A stretch of 54,398 nt of DNA from Pseudonocardia bannensis (GTDB lineage: Bacteria; Actinomycetota; Actinomycetes; Mycobacteriales; Pseudonocardiaceae), in assembly GCF_012911875.1 (NCBI RefSeq), contig NZ_JAAXKZ010000023.1, positions 1 through 54,398 on the forward strand, read 5' to 3'. Below are positions 41,291 to 50,194 of the stretch, piece by piece. The position numbers and the translations under genes are program-made. The notes below the pieces were generated by a model. It ran no database searches. It worked only from the letters and a program-made list of their open reading frames with translations, and was not told the DNA's origin. Within the stretch, counting starts at the first letter, position 1, and every line of letters starts with the position of its first letter.

Positions 41291-42876
41291 ATGCGGACGG
41301 AGCAGCAGTGGTTCCTCGGCCAGGAGGAGCGGGGCAACCCGTCCTGGCGGCTGCCCGCCTGGTGCCCGGGCAACCAGGTGCGGCCCCTGATCGACGGGCC
41401 ACCTACTTCGACCGGCTGGTCGACGAGGTCGAGGCGCTCGAACCGGGCGACCACCTGCTCTTCACCGACTGGCGCGGCGACGCCGACGAGTGCATGCGCC
41501 CGGAGGGCCCGGCCATCGCCGCGCTGTTCGGCGACGCCGCGCGCCGGGGTGTGATCGTCAAGGGGTTGATGTGGCGGTCGCACACGGACAAGGCGTCCTA
41601 CAGCGAGGAGGAGAACCACAGGCTCGGCGCCGAGGCCTCCGACGCGGGCGGTGAGGTCCTGCTCGACCAGCGGGTGCGCCGCGCCGGCTCGCACCACCAG
41701 AAGCTGGTGGTGCTGCGCCACCCGGAGCATCCCGAACGCGACGTCGCCTTCGCCGGCGGCATCGACCTGTGCCGCAGCCGCCGCGACGACGCCGAGCACA
41801 CCGGCGATCCGCAGGCGCTGCCGATGTCGCGCTGCTACAGCCCGAACCCGTCCTGGCACGACGCCCAGCTCGAACTGCGTGGACCGGTCGTCGGCGCGCT
41901 GGACACCGTGTTCCGGGAGCGGTGGAACGACCCCACGTCACTGGACGTGCACAATCCGATCGCGCGGCTGCGGGACGCGCTGCGCGGGGCCGATCTCACG
42001 CCGGACCCGCTCCCGGCGCAGCCCCCCGACCCGTCGGAGGCCGGCCCGCACACGGTGCAGGTGCTGCGTACCTATCCCGCCATCCGGCTGCCGTACAGCT
42101 TCGCGCCGCAGGGTGAACGATCGGTGGCCCGCGGATTCGCCAAGGCCCTGCGGCGGGCCCGCCGGCTCATCTACCTCGAGGACCAATACATGTGGTCCCC
42201 GCACATCGCCCGGCTGCTCGCCGAGGCGCTGCGCCGCAACCCGCAGCTGCACATGATCGTCGTCGTGCCGCGGCACCCGGACGTGGACGGCGCCCTCGCG
42301 CTACCGCCGAACCTGGTCGGCCGGGTGCAGGCGATCGAGTTGTGCCGCAAGGCCGCACCCGACCGGGTGCATGTGTTCGACCTGGAGAACCACGAGGGGG
42401 AAGCGGTCTACGTCCACGCCAAGGTCGCCGTCCTCGACGACGTGTGGGCGAGCGTGGGCAGCGCCAACCTCAACCGCCGCTCCTGGAGCCACGACAGCGA
42501 GCTGACCTGCGCGGTCCTCGACACCGAGCGCGACGAGCGGGAACCTACCGACCCGGCCGGACTCGGTGACGGCGCCCGCACCTTCGCCCGGGACCTGCGG
42601 CTGGCGCTGATGCGCGAGCATCTCGACCGCAGGCCCGACGACGACGATGACCTGCTGGACCCGGACTCCGCGGTCCGGGCCGTCACCGCGGCGGCGGCGG
42701 CACTGGACGACTGGTACGCGACGGGACGCCGCGGTCCCCGGCCGCCCGGCCGGTTGAGCACGCACCAACCGGAACGGCTGTCACGGCTGACCCGGCTCTG
42801 GGCGGTCCCGGTGTACCGGCTGATCTACGACCCGGACGGCCGGCCGTGGCGGGCCCGGCTGCGGCACCGCTGGTGA
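41291..42876 (+). pseudogene. phospholipase-D-like gene with a one-base frameshift
   Basis: The gene begins at ATG 41291 with GAGGAG upstream and reads MRTEQQWFLGQEERGNPSWR, on to VRPLIDG. It then goes out of frame; the protein continues in the next frame from ATYFDRLVDEVEALEPGDH. One G missing from the GGG run at 41396-41398 explains this exactly. The rest is a complete PLD-type protein: a first HxK (GSHHQKLVVL) lacking the usual Asp, and a canonical second HxKxxxxD with GSANLN (VHAKVAVLDD). If functional it would be a phosphodiesterase or cardiolipin-synthase-like enzyme of about 528 residues. It could be a true pseudogene or a base-calling error. Confidence 0.85.
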
Positions 42877-43013
42877 CCCGCGGCCCTTCCCCGCTACGCC
42901 TCGCCGGTGGTATCCCCGTGAGACGGAGCCTCTCGGGGTAATCCACCGAGCACCTCCTTCCCACGACGGCGTCCCCGAGATGGGCCTGATGGCGGCTTCT
43001 ACGGGAGATCTCG

Positions 43014-43036
43014 CCCGAGCTCGTTACCAGCTCGGG
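43014..43036 (+). promoter_or_regulatory. hairpin CCCGAGCT-N7-AGCTCGGG
   Basis: A perfect 8-bp stem with a seven-base loop lies 47 bases before the acidic-protein gene, in the 207-bp gap after the PLD gene. It may end the PLD transcript or be a leader structure. The rest of the gap shows a weaker CCCCG/CGGGG hairpin near 42915-42940. Confidence 0.4.
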
Positions 43037-43083
43037 AGGAATGGGAAGGCGATGCGACGTTGACCGGAACGGAGGGATCGTCC

Positions 43084-43683
43084 ATGTCGTCGCCGAACTC
43101 CCGCACCAACGGCCCACCCGACGATGTCGACGAGGAGTACAGCGACGAATTCAACGACGAGGACAACGACGAGGACGCGGTGGCCGCGTTCGTCGACGAG
43201 ATGTTCGACGTCATGGAGCGCATGGTCCGGGCGCAGCGCAGGCTCGCCCGGGCGACGCTGACCGGGAAGGCGCAGCGCGCGCTCGAGGAGGCGCTCGCCG
43301 AACGGCTGTTGGAGGGCAGGGTCGACAGGGACGCCGACAGGGACGCCGACTACGACGAGGGGCCGGACTTCGACGAGGACGTAGACGAGGACCTGGGCGA
43401 GGACCTGGGCGAGGACGTCGATACCGAGTGGGAGGAGGAGCTCGACGACGGGCGGGACGGCGAGGAGGCCGACCCCGACGTCCGCAGGCGGCCCTGGGAA
43501 GACGTGGAGGACCAGGACGGCGAGGACTACGACGCCGACACCGACGAGGCGATGACCGGAGGCGGCGGGGAACCGATCGGCGAGCCGGACACCGAACCTG
43601 CGCAGCGACGGCCCGCCCCGGAACGTGGATCTCCGGTGCGACGGGGTGCGACCCGGCCGGGACCCCGCAGGCGTGGGAGCTGA
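43084..43683 (+). CDS. acidic low-complexity protein
   Basis: This is a 199-residue hypothetical protein rich in Asp and Glu. Residues about 30-75 could form an amphipathic helical segment (FVDEMFDVMERMVRAQRRLA and the following ALEEALAERLL). The middle is a run of DRDAD, DEDVDEDLGED-type repeats, and the last 30 residues switch to Arg/Pro-rich basic sequence. No membrane segment is present. GGAACGGAGGG precedes the ATG. I do not recognise a family. It is followed by an HtrA-like protease gene with its own promoter region. Confidence 0.65.
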   Translation: MSSPNSRTNGPPDDVDEEYSDEFNDEDNDEDAVAAFVDEMFDVMERMVRAQRRLARATLTGKAQRALEEALAERLLEGRVDRDADRDADYDEGPDFDEDVDEDLGEDLGEDVDTEWEEELDDGRDGEEADPDVRRRPWEDVEDQDGEDYDADTDEAMTGGGGEPIGEPDTEPAQRRPAPERGSPVRRGATRPGPRRRGS

Positions 43684-43748
43684 CCGCCGTCGGATGCCAC
43701 CCCGGCCTCGGTCCCGGCCTCGGACTCCACGTGGATTCCCAGGCTTCA

Positions 43749-43765
43749 CACAGGTTGGTCTCAGG
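43749..43765 (+). promoter_or_regulatory. direct repeats CACAGG / CTCAGG before the protease gene
   Basis: CACAGG (43749-43754) and CTCAGG (43760-43765) are 11 bp apart, the spacing usual for OmpR-family response regulators. Actinobacterial htrA-like genes are often under such two-component control (MprA-type). The regulator is not in the window. Confidence 0.4.
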
Positions 43766-43787
43766 CTCGGGGCGGACCGTTGTCACC

Positions 43788-45332
43788 ATGAGCGACGAGC
43801 AGCGGGGGCAGGGCCGGCCCGACGGGGACGTCGAGAACGGCGTCACCGGGGCGAGCGGTGACCCCGGGACCCAGCAGCCCTCCGCGCCGCCCGCCGGTGG
43901 CCACTCGTATCCCGCCTCCGGGCAGGACACCGTTCACCAGCCCACCACGGACGGGGCCGGACCGGATCCGGCCGCGACCGCGGCGTACCGGCACCCGGGC
44001 GCGCCGCAGGCCGACTGGCCGCCGGCGCAGCACGGCGGGACGCCCTACGGCTCCGTGCCCGGCCCGTACGGCACGCACGCGGGAGCAGGCCATCACGGGT
44101 CCGCTCCCTTCGGCGCGAACCCGTACGGCTCCCCCCGGGCGACCGGTCAGCACGCTGCGCCGGTGCCGGGCGGCCGCCCGAAGCGGACGACGCGGCCGAT
44201 GGTGGGCATCGCCGCCGCCGCGCTCATCGCGGGTCTGGTCGGTGGCGGCGCCGGCTTCGGCGGGGCCTACGCCCTGCTCGACCGCGGCAGCACCTCCGGC
44301 ACGGCCCTGACCGCCACCCCGGCCAGCGCGACGACCACCGCCGTCACCAACGGCACCGTCGCGGGGGCCGCCGCGACGGCGACACCCAGCACCGTCGACA
44401 TCCGGGTCGAGACCGGCCAGGGCACCGCCGAGGGCAGCGGGGTCGTCCTCAGCGCCGACGGTGCGGTCCTGACCAACAACCACGTCGTCGCCGGGGCGGC
44501 GGGCCCGATCACGGTCACCCTCGCCGACGGCGGCCAGCACACCGCCACCGTCGTCGGCACCTCGCCGAGCTACGACCTCGCGGTGATCAAGCTGCAGAAC
44601 GCCTCGAACCTCACCCCGGCAACGCTGGGACGGTCCCAGGACGTGCAGGTCGGCCAGCAGGTGGTCGCGATCGGATCACCGCAGGGACTCAGCGGCACCG
44701 TCACCACGGGCATCGTCAGCGCGCTCAACCGCACCGTCTCGGTGCAGGGTGAGGACGGCTCCGGGATCGTCTACAACGGGTTGCAGACCGACGCCCCGAT
44801 CAACCAGGGCAACTCCGGCGGTCCGCTGGTGAACCTCGAAGGCCAGGTCGTCGGCATCAACTCGGCCATCGCCACGGCCCGCCAGGGCGCCGGCAGCATC
44901 GGCCTCGGCTTCGCGATCCCCGTCGACCAGGCCCGGCGGGTGGCCCAGGAGATCATGAGCAGCGGCCGCGCGACCAAGCCGGTGCTCGGGGTCCTGGGCG
45001 GGGGCGGCGGGGCGGCCGGCGCGGAGTCGGGCGCGACCGTCTCGCAGGTCCAGGCCGGGTCCCCGGCCGCCGTCGCCGGCCTCGCTACGGGCGACGTGGT
45101 CACCAAGGTCGGCAGTGCGACCGTGAGCGACTTCTCCGACCTCGTCGCGCGCATCGGCTCCTACGCGCCCGGGGACAAGGTCAGCCTGACCGTGAAGAGC
45201 GGCGGCACCGAGCGCACTCTCGACGTCACCCTCGGCAGCGTCGTCGACAACGGCGCCACCACCAGCAGCGGCGGCTCGACCGGCCAGGGCACCAACCCCT
45301 TCGACGGCCGGTCACCCTTCGGCGGCAACTGA
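43788..45332 (+). CDS. HtrA/DegP-type membrane-anchored serine protease
   Basis: This 514-residue protein has a 137-residue Pro/Gly/Gln-rich cytosolic N-terminus, one membrane anchor (about 138-163), and a trypsin-like domain with His232 (TNNHVVAG), Asp263 (SYDLAVIKL) and Ser343 (QGNSGGPL). A C-terminal PDZ domain (about 405-495) includes AGSPAAVAGLATGDVVTKVG. It should face the cell exterior and degrade or chaperone misfolded envelope proteins. The ATG at 43788 is chosen; the frame is open far upstream through an unrelated gene. A 13-bp-stem terminator follows. Confidence 0.95.
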   Translation: MSDEQRGQGRPDGDVENGVTGASGDPGTQQPSAPPAGGHSYPASGQDTVHQPTTDGAGPDPAATAAYRHPGAPQADWPPAQHGGTPYGSVPGPYGTHAGAGHHGSAPFGANPYGSPRATGQHAAPVPGGRPKRTTRPMVGIAAAALIAGLVGGGAGFGGAYALLDRGSTSGTALTATPASATTTAVTNGTVAGAAATATPSTVDIRVETGQGTAEGSGVVLSADGAVLTNNHVVAGAAGPITVTLADGGQHTATVVGTSPSYDLAVIKLQNASNLTPATLGRSQDVQVGQQVVAIGSPQGLSGTVTTGIVSALNRTVSVQGEDGSGIVYNGLQTDAPINQGNSGGPLVNLEGQVVGINSAIATARQGAGSIGLGFAIPVDQARRVAQEIMSSGRATKPVLGVLGGGGGAAGAESGATVSQVQAGSPAAVAGLATGDVVTKVGSATVSDFSDLVARIGSYAPGDKVSLTVKSGGTERTLDVTLGSVVDNGATTSSGGSTGQGTNPFDGRSPFGGN

Positions 45333-45358
45333 TCGGCTCCCGGTCGACCCGGGGGCCT

Positions 45359-45393
45359 CCGGCCGGGCGGAAACCCCTCCTCCGCCCGGCCGG
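45359..45393 (+). terminator. terminator after the protease gene
   Basis: CCGGCCGGGCGGA (45359-45371) and its exact complement (45381-45393) form a 13-bp stem with a nine-base loop, 26 bases after the stop. Confidence 0.8.
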
Positions 45394-45528
45394 CCCCGTG
45401 TCGGGGCCTGATCGGCCCGCACGACACGCCGGCACGGGCACGGATGTCGCATCGGTGGGTATACGTTCGACCCGGTGACGGAGAGCGAGCCGGGTCACAC
45501 CGGCCGTGGCGGCGACAGGGGAGGCGGC

Positions 45529-46293
45529 ATGGCCGACGAGGTCCGGACCGAGCGCGACGGCGGGATCCTGGTGATCACGATGAACCGCCCGGAGGCGAAG
45601 AACGCGGTCAACGGTGCGCTCGCCCGCGCGATGGCGGCGGCGCTCGACGAGCTCGACGAGGACCGGTCGCTGACCATCGGGATCCTCACCGGAGCCGGTG
45701 GCACCTTCTCTGCGGGCATGGACCTGAAGGCCTTCCTGGCCGGCGATCTGCCGCTCATCGAGGGCCGCGGCCTGGCCGGCATCACGATCACGCCGCCCAG
45801 CAAGCCCGTCATCGCCGCGGTGGAGGGATATGCCCTGGCCGGCGGCTGCGAGATCGCGCTGGCCTGCGACCTCATCGTGGCCGCCCGGAACGCGAGGTTC
45901 GGCCTGCCGGAGACCAAGCGCGGGCTGGTCGCGGGGGCAGGCGGCCTGTTCCGGCTGCCGCAGCGGATCCCACCGGCGATCGCGATGGAGTACGCCCTGA
46001 CCGGTGAGCACTTCGGCGCCGAGCAGGCCGCGCACTGGGGCCTGGTCAACCGGCTCACCGAGCCGGACGAGGCACTGGCGGGGGCGCTCGAGCTGGCCCG
46101 CAGGATCGCCGAGAACGGCCCGCTCGCCGTGCGCGCGACCAAGCAGATCATCGCCGGCGGCGCGGACTGGCCTGCCGACGAGCGGTGGGACAGGCAGGAG
46201 AAGCTGCTGCGGCCGGTGTTCGAGTCCGCCGACGCACAGGAGGGGCCGCGGGCGTTCGCCGAGAAGCGGGCGCCGGTCTGGCGCGGGGAGTGA
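45529..46293 (+). CDS. enoyl-CoA hydratase (crotonase) family protein
   Basis: This 254-residue crotonase retains both catalytic Glu residues: one in LAGGCEIAL and one in FGLPETKRG. FSAGMDLKAFL is the first oxyanion loop. The ATG at 45529 has AGGGGAGG ideally placed. A TACGTT box at 45462-45467 sits eight bases ahead of a GTG at 45475, so an 18-residue longer leaderless form is possible. It stands alone and is convergent with the GIDE-domain gene. It resembles the EchA-type crotonases abundant in actinobacteria; the substrate is unknown. Confidence 0.9.
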   Translation: MADEVRTERDGGILVITMNRPEAKNAVNGALARAMAAALDELDEDRSLTIGILTGAGGTFSAGMDLKAFLAGDLPLIEGRGLAGITITPPSKPVIAAVEGYALAGGCEIALACDLIVAARNARFGLPETKRGLVAGAGGLFRLPQRIPPAIAMEYALTGEHFGAEQAAHWGLVNRLTEPDEALAGALELARRIAENGPLAVRATKQIIAGGADWPADERWDRQEKLLRPVFESADAQEGPRAFAEKRAPVWRGE

Positions 46294-46311
46294 GGGCCTG
46301 CTGAACCCCCG

Positions 46312-47091
46312 TCACAGGAGGGCGACGACCAGCAGGGCGACACCGGCCACGGCGAGGCCCGCCCCGATCCACGCCAGCAGGCGCTGCCGGCCACGCGCGC
46401 TCTCGGTGAGTTGCTCCTCGCTCCTGGTCGACAGCACGAACGGCAGCTTCGAGTCCGCCGGAGGCGCGATGACGAGCGGTCCGATGGAGTCGTGCACCTC
46501 CCCGAGCACGTACATCGGCGTGCCGGGGCGCAGCACCCACTCGGTGTACTGGTAGCCGATCGTCTCGTCGCGCTCGCCACCGCTGAGCGCACCGAGCACA
46601 CCCATGATCCCTCCCTCGGCCCGGCGCTCGCCCTGCTCGAAGCGGTCGGCCACCTGCTCGACGCCGTCGGGGCGCCGGCCGGCCGGGTCGACCCCGATGG
46701 TCAGGCCGTCGCGGATCAGTGCGAAACCCTGGCCCGAGGTGTGCTCGGCGACGGTCTCGGTGCGGGTCGTGACGGTGGTGCGGCCGTCGCTGTCGCGGTC
46801 GTAGTGCTTGTAGCGGCGCTGGACCCGATGGCTGTGCCAGACGCACTCGATGCCGGCGAGCTCGGAGCGCAGCAGCCCGTGCGGCGCCGGGTGCGTCTCG
46901 CCGACGACCTCGCAGACCTTGCGGAACCGGCCCCTCGCGCCGAGGTCGTCGGAGATCCGGCGCAGCTCCTCCAGTTCCGGCACCGACAGCGTTTCGGTCG
47001 CCATCATGGCGTGCACCCGCTTCTGCGCCCGGGTGGCGAAGTACAGGCACCCCGCGCCCGCGAGCAACAGGACAATGCCGAAGATCCACAT
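46312..47091 (-). CDS. GIDE-domain (MULAN-like) membrane protein
   Basis: This 259-residue protein has an N-terminal membrane segment (about 1-20), a soluble part, and a C-terminal membrane segment (about 240-258). The soluble region (about 65-215) has the GIDE pattern found between the membrane anchors of eukaryotic MULAN/MAPL E3 ligases: GLLRSELAGIECVWHSHRVQ and later EWVLRPGTPMYVLGEV. There is no RING domain, so annotation as an E3 ubiquitin ligase would be misleading. Function in bacteria is unknown. A weak GAGGGAA site precedes the ATG. Confidence 0.85.
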   Translation of the reverse strand: MWIFGIVLLLAGAGCLYFATRAQKRVHAMMATETLSVPELEELRRISDDLGARGRFRKVCEVVGETHPAPHGLLRSELAGIECVWHSHRVQRRYKHYDRDSDGRTTVTTRTETVAEHTSGQGFALIRDGLTIGVDPAGRRPDGVEQVADRFEQGERRAEGGIMGVLGALSGGERDETIGYQYTEWVLRPGTPMYVLGEVHDSIGPLVIAPPADSKLPFVLSTRSEEQLTESARGRQRLLAWIGAGLAVAGVALLVVALL

Positions 47092-47193
47092 GGCTGCGCC
47101 GCTTCCCTCGATCGTCTGTGTCGCAGGGAGCGTAGGAAGACCCGGGCTGCCCGCGCGGGCGTGCTGACACCACTTCCGGTGTGCCGGTAGCAC

Positions 47194-49146
47194 CTACCCG
47201 GCCCGCGGGACCGGCGCACCGGCCCGGGCGGTGACCCGGAAGTCCGCCAGGTCCGGCGTCCGGGTCATCGCCCAGTAGTCGATGAGCCGCCACGGGGTCG
47301 TGGTGACGATGCGGCCCGCGACGTTGCGGTAGTAGGTCGTCATCCCCGGATGGGTCCAGATCATCTGCTCGTGCGCGGCGTCGACGCGGGCGTTGTAGGC
47401 GTCGCACACCTCGGGACGCACCTCGAGCGCGGCGATGCCGTCCTCGGCCATCCGGCGCAGCAGGCCGGTGATGTAGCCGGTCTGGCACTCCGCGTGGAAG
47501 AACGAGCTGCCCCCGTGCCCGAGGTTGGTGTTGGGCCCGTAGAGCAGGAACAGGTTGGGGAAGTCCGGGATGGAGATGCCCAGGTGGGCCCACGCGTCGT
47601 CGTCACCCCACTGTTCGCGCAGCGGCACACCGGACCGGCCCCGGATGTCCAGCGGATAGAGCATCCGGCGGCTGGAGAAGCCGGTCGCCAGCACGAGCAC
47701 GTCCACCTCGTACCGGGCGCCGTCGGCGGTGACGACCACGGAACCGTCGATCTCGCGGACACCCGAGGCGACCAGCGAGACGTCGTCGCGGCGGATCGTG
47801 GCGAACCAGTCGTTGTCCAGCAGGATCCGCTTGCCGTAGGGCGGGTAGTCCGGCAGCACCGCCTCGCGGAGCTCCTCGGCCCCGGCGATCTGCTCGTCGA
47901 GATAGGCGGTGAAGAACCGGCGGTGCTTGTCGTTGAGCGCGTTGATCGAGCGTTCCGGGTGCGGCCAGTCGGGGTCCTTGCGCAACGTCGGATGCAGCTT
48001 GTCCTGGATCATCCACATGAGACGCAGCCGGTACCAGGTCCGGTAGCCGGGGACCTGGGCCATCAGCAGCATCGTGTGGTCGTGCATCTCGCGCAGGTAG
48101 TTCGCGTTCGGCGCGACCCACTGCGGGGAGCGCTGGAACACCACCACCTGCCCCGCGACGTCGGCGATGGCCGGTACGACCTGCACCGACGACGCGCCGG
48201 TTCCGATCACGCCGACGCGCTTGCCGGCCAGGTCGACGTCGTGGTCCCAGCGCGCGGTGTGGAAGGCCGGGCCGGGGAACGACGAGAGGCCGGGCAGGTC
48301 GGGGACGACCGGCCGGTTGAACTGGCCCACCGAGCTGATGACGACGTCGACGACGTGGCGCTGTTCGGCGCCGTCGCGGTGGCGAGTCAGCACCTCCCAG
48401 GTACTCGACGCCTCGTCCCACCGCGCCGAGACGACGTCGGTCCCGAACCGGATCGACGGCAGCAGCCCTGCCTCCCGCGCGACGTCCTGGACGTAGCCGA
48501 GGATCTCGGGCTGCTTGGCGTAGTAGCGCGACCAGTCGGGACGGGGCGCGAAGGAGTAGGAGTACAGGTGGCTCGGGGTGTCGACGCCGGCGCCGGGGTA
48601 GTCGTTCTCGAGCCAGGTCCCGCCGACCGCGTCGTTGCGCTCGACGATCGTGAACGGCAGGCCGAGGTGCGCCAGCGCGACCCCGATGCACACCCCCGAG
48701 ATCCCGGCCCCGATCACGAGCACCCGTGGCCGGTCGCCGCCCAGCGGTGGGGTACGCAGCCACGCGGGTGTCCGGAAACCGCCGTCCTCGGCCATCGCCT
48801 CGGCGTACTCCTCCGGCACCTGCTCGCCCAGCGAGACGCTGAGCATCGCGACGATCCGGTCGTCGGACGGTGGGGCGGGCACCGTGCGCCGCCCGTCCCG
48901 CAGCTCACGCAGCACGTCGAGCGCGGCGTCGCGGATCTCGGCCTGCCGCGCCTCGGGCAGCCCGCCGGTGTCGTTGTCGTTGAGCGCGATGGTGCGGGTG
49001 GGCCGGTAGGGATCCTGGAGCCACCTGTCGTCCCCGGTCAGATGCGCGAGGACGAGCAACAGGGTCGGGATGTTGGCCGCGGACAGTGCGGCCCGCAGCT
49101 CCTCGTCGGTCGCGGTCGGCAGCGGCTCAGGCGTGGTGATGGGCAT
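47194..49146 (-). CDS. Baeyer-Villiger monooxygenase, 4-hydroxyacetophenone-monooxygenase-like
   Basis: This is a 650-residue flavin monooxygenase. An N-terminal extension of about 135 residues precedes the FAD motif GAGISG (146-151). The Baeyer-Villiger fingerprint FPGPAFHTARW is at 290-300 and the NADPH motif GTGASS at 315-320. Length and the N-terminal extension match HAPMO. It converts ketones to esters using NADPH and O2. The ATG at 49146 shares one base with the stop of the esterase gene upstream, which would hydrolyse the ester formed. Together they form a ketone-to-acid-plus-alcohol module. Confidence 0.94.
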   Translation of the reverse strand: MPITTPEPLPTATDEELRAALSAANIPTLLLVLAHLTGDDRWLQDPYRPTRTIALNDNDTGGLPEARQAEIRDAALDVLRELRDGRRTVPAPPSDDRIVAMLSVSLGEQVPEEYAEAMAEDGGFRTPAWLRTPPLGGDRPRVLVIGAGISGVCIGVALAHLGLPFTIVERNDAVGGTWLENDYPGAGVDTPSHLYSYSFAPRPDWSRYYAKQPEILGYVQDVAREAGLLPSIRFGTDVVSARWDEASSTWEVLTRHRDGAEQRHVVDVVISSVGQFNRPVVPDLPGLSSFPGPAFHTARWDHDVDLAGKRVGVIGTGASSVQVVPAIADVAGQVVVFQRSPQWVAPNANYLREMHDHTMLLMAQVPGYRTWYRLRLMWMIQDKLHPTLRKDPDWPHPERSINALNDKHRRFFTAYLDEQIAGAEELREAVLPDYPPYGKRILLDNDWFATIRRDDVSLVASGVREIDGSVVVTADGARYEVDVLVLATGFSSRRMLYPLDIRGRSGVPLREQWGDDDAWAHLGISIPDFPNLFLLYGPNTNLGHGGSSFFHAECQTGYITGLLRRMAEDGIAALEVRPEVCDAYNARVDAAHEQMIWTHPGMTTYYRNVAGRIVTTTPWRLIDYWAMTRTPDLADFRVTARAGAPVPRAG

Positions 49147-50072
49147 CAGGCGGCCTCCGGGTCGGCGGGCAGCAGCCCGGTCCGGCGCAGGAACGCGGCC
49201 ATTTCGGACAGTCCCGCGTCGTGCGCGGGGTGGGTGGGCAGCTGGAGGTAGCCGTGCGGGGCGCCGGGCGCGACGTGCAGCTCGTGCTCCACGGAGGCGG
49301 CGGCCAGCCGGGCGGCCAGCGCCTCCGACTCGGGCCGCAACGGGTCCCGCTCCCCCACGGTCAGCCACGTGGGCGGGAAGCCCGCGACGTGGCCCTCGGG
49401 GCTGAGCCGCGGGTCGCCGCGCAACGCGTCGAAGTCCGCGGGCTGCAGGTAGAGCTGGCTGGCGGCGTCGTCGCCACCGAGCAGGCCGGACAGCGTGGGC
49501 AGGGCCCGGTGGTAGTCGTACACGCCGTAGAACAGCAGCGCGGCCCGCACGTGGCCGGCACCCGGCACACCCGCTGCGAGCAGCGCGGCGGCGAGGTTCG
49601 CACCCGCCGAGTCGCCACCGACGAGCAACCGGCCGGGATCCCCGCCGAACTCCGCGACCCCGCTGCGGGCCCAGTCCAGCGCGAACGCCGCGTCGCCGAC
49701 GGCCCCGGGGAACCGGTACTTCGGGGCCCGCCGGTAGTCCACCGAGACCACCAGCAGCCCGCGGGCGGCGAGCTCCGCGGCCAGCCGGCGGTGGGTCCAC
49801 GGCGAGCCCATCACCCAGCCGCCCCCGTGCAGGTAGACCAGGGCCGGGAACGGGCCGTCGCCGAGCGGGACGGTCACGTCGACGCCGAGCCGCCAGCCGT
49901 CGTCGGCCCGCAGCGGCACGCCTCGGTGCACGGCCGCGACGGGCGGCGGGTCGGAGTTGGAGTAGTCGTCGAAGCTCTTGAGCAGCTCGACCGGGGACCC
50001 GCCCGCGGGCAACCGCATCGTGGTCTGGAACTCGAGCAGCGCGGCGGGCACGCCGTGGGCGGTGTCGGTCAT
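49146..50072 (-). CDS. HSL-type carboxylesterase
   Basis: This is a 308-residue alpha/beta hydrolase of the hormone-sensitive-lipase group. The oxyanion motif is LHGGGW, the nucleophile elbow GGDSAGAN (Ser), the acid Asp in GERDPLRPES and the base His in PGAPHGYLQ. The ATG at 50072 lies 14 bases after a TATCCT box (plus-strand 50086-50091) and lacks a ribosome site. It is translationally fused to the BVMO gene, so it most likely cleaves the ester the BVMO makes. Confidence 0.92.
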   Translation of the reverse strand: MTDTAHGVPAALLEFQTTMRLPAGGSPVELLKSFDDYSNSDPPPVAAVHRGVPLRADDGWRLGVDVTVPLGDGPFPALVYLHGGGWVMGSPWTHRRLAAELAARGLLVVSVDYRRAPKYRFPGAVGDAAFALDWARSGVAEFGGDPGRLLVGGDSAGANLAAALLAAGVPGAGHVRAALLFYGVYDYHRALPTLSGLLGGDDAASQLYLQPADFDALRGDPRLSPEGHVAGFPPTWLTVGERDPLRPESEALAARLAAASVEHELHVAPGAPHGYLQLPTHPAHDAGLSEMAAFLRRTGLLPADPEAA

Positions 50073-50194
50073 CGATCCCGAAACTAGGATAAGGAATCCG
50101 GCACCGTCAACGGCGTGGGGCCGGTGCCCGAGAATGGGACATCGAACCGGCCGGGCCGGGCCGTCGTGCAGGTCGGAGCCCCCGCCGGGCCCCC

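Noticed and set aside
46312-47091. Calling the GIDE protein an E3 ubiquitin ligase.
   Set aside because: No RING domain is present and bacteria lack the partner enzymes; only the GIDE part is shared.
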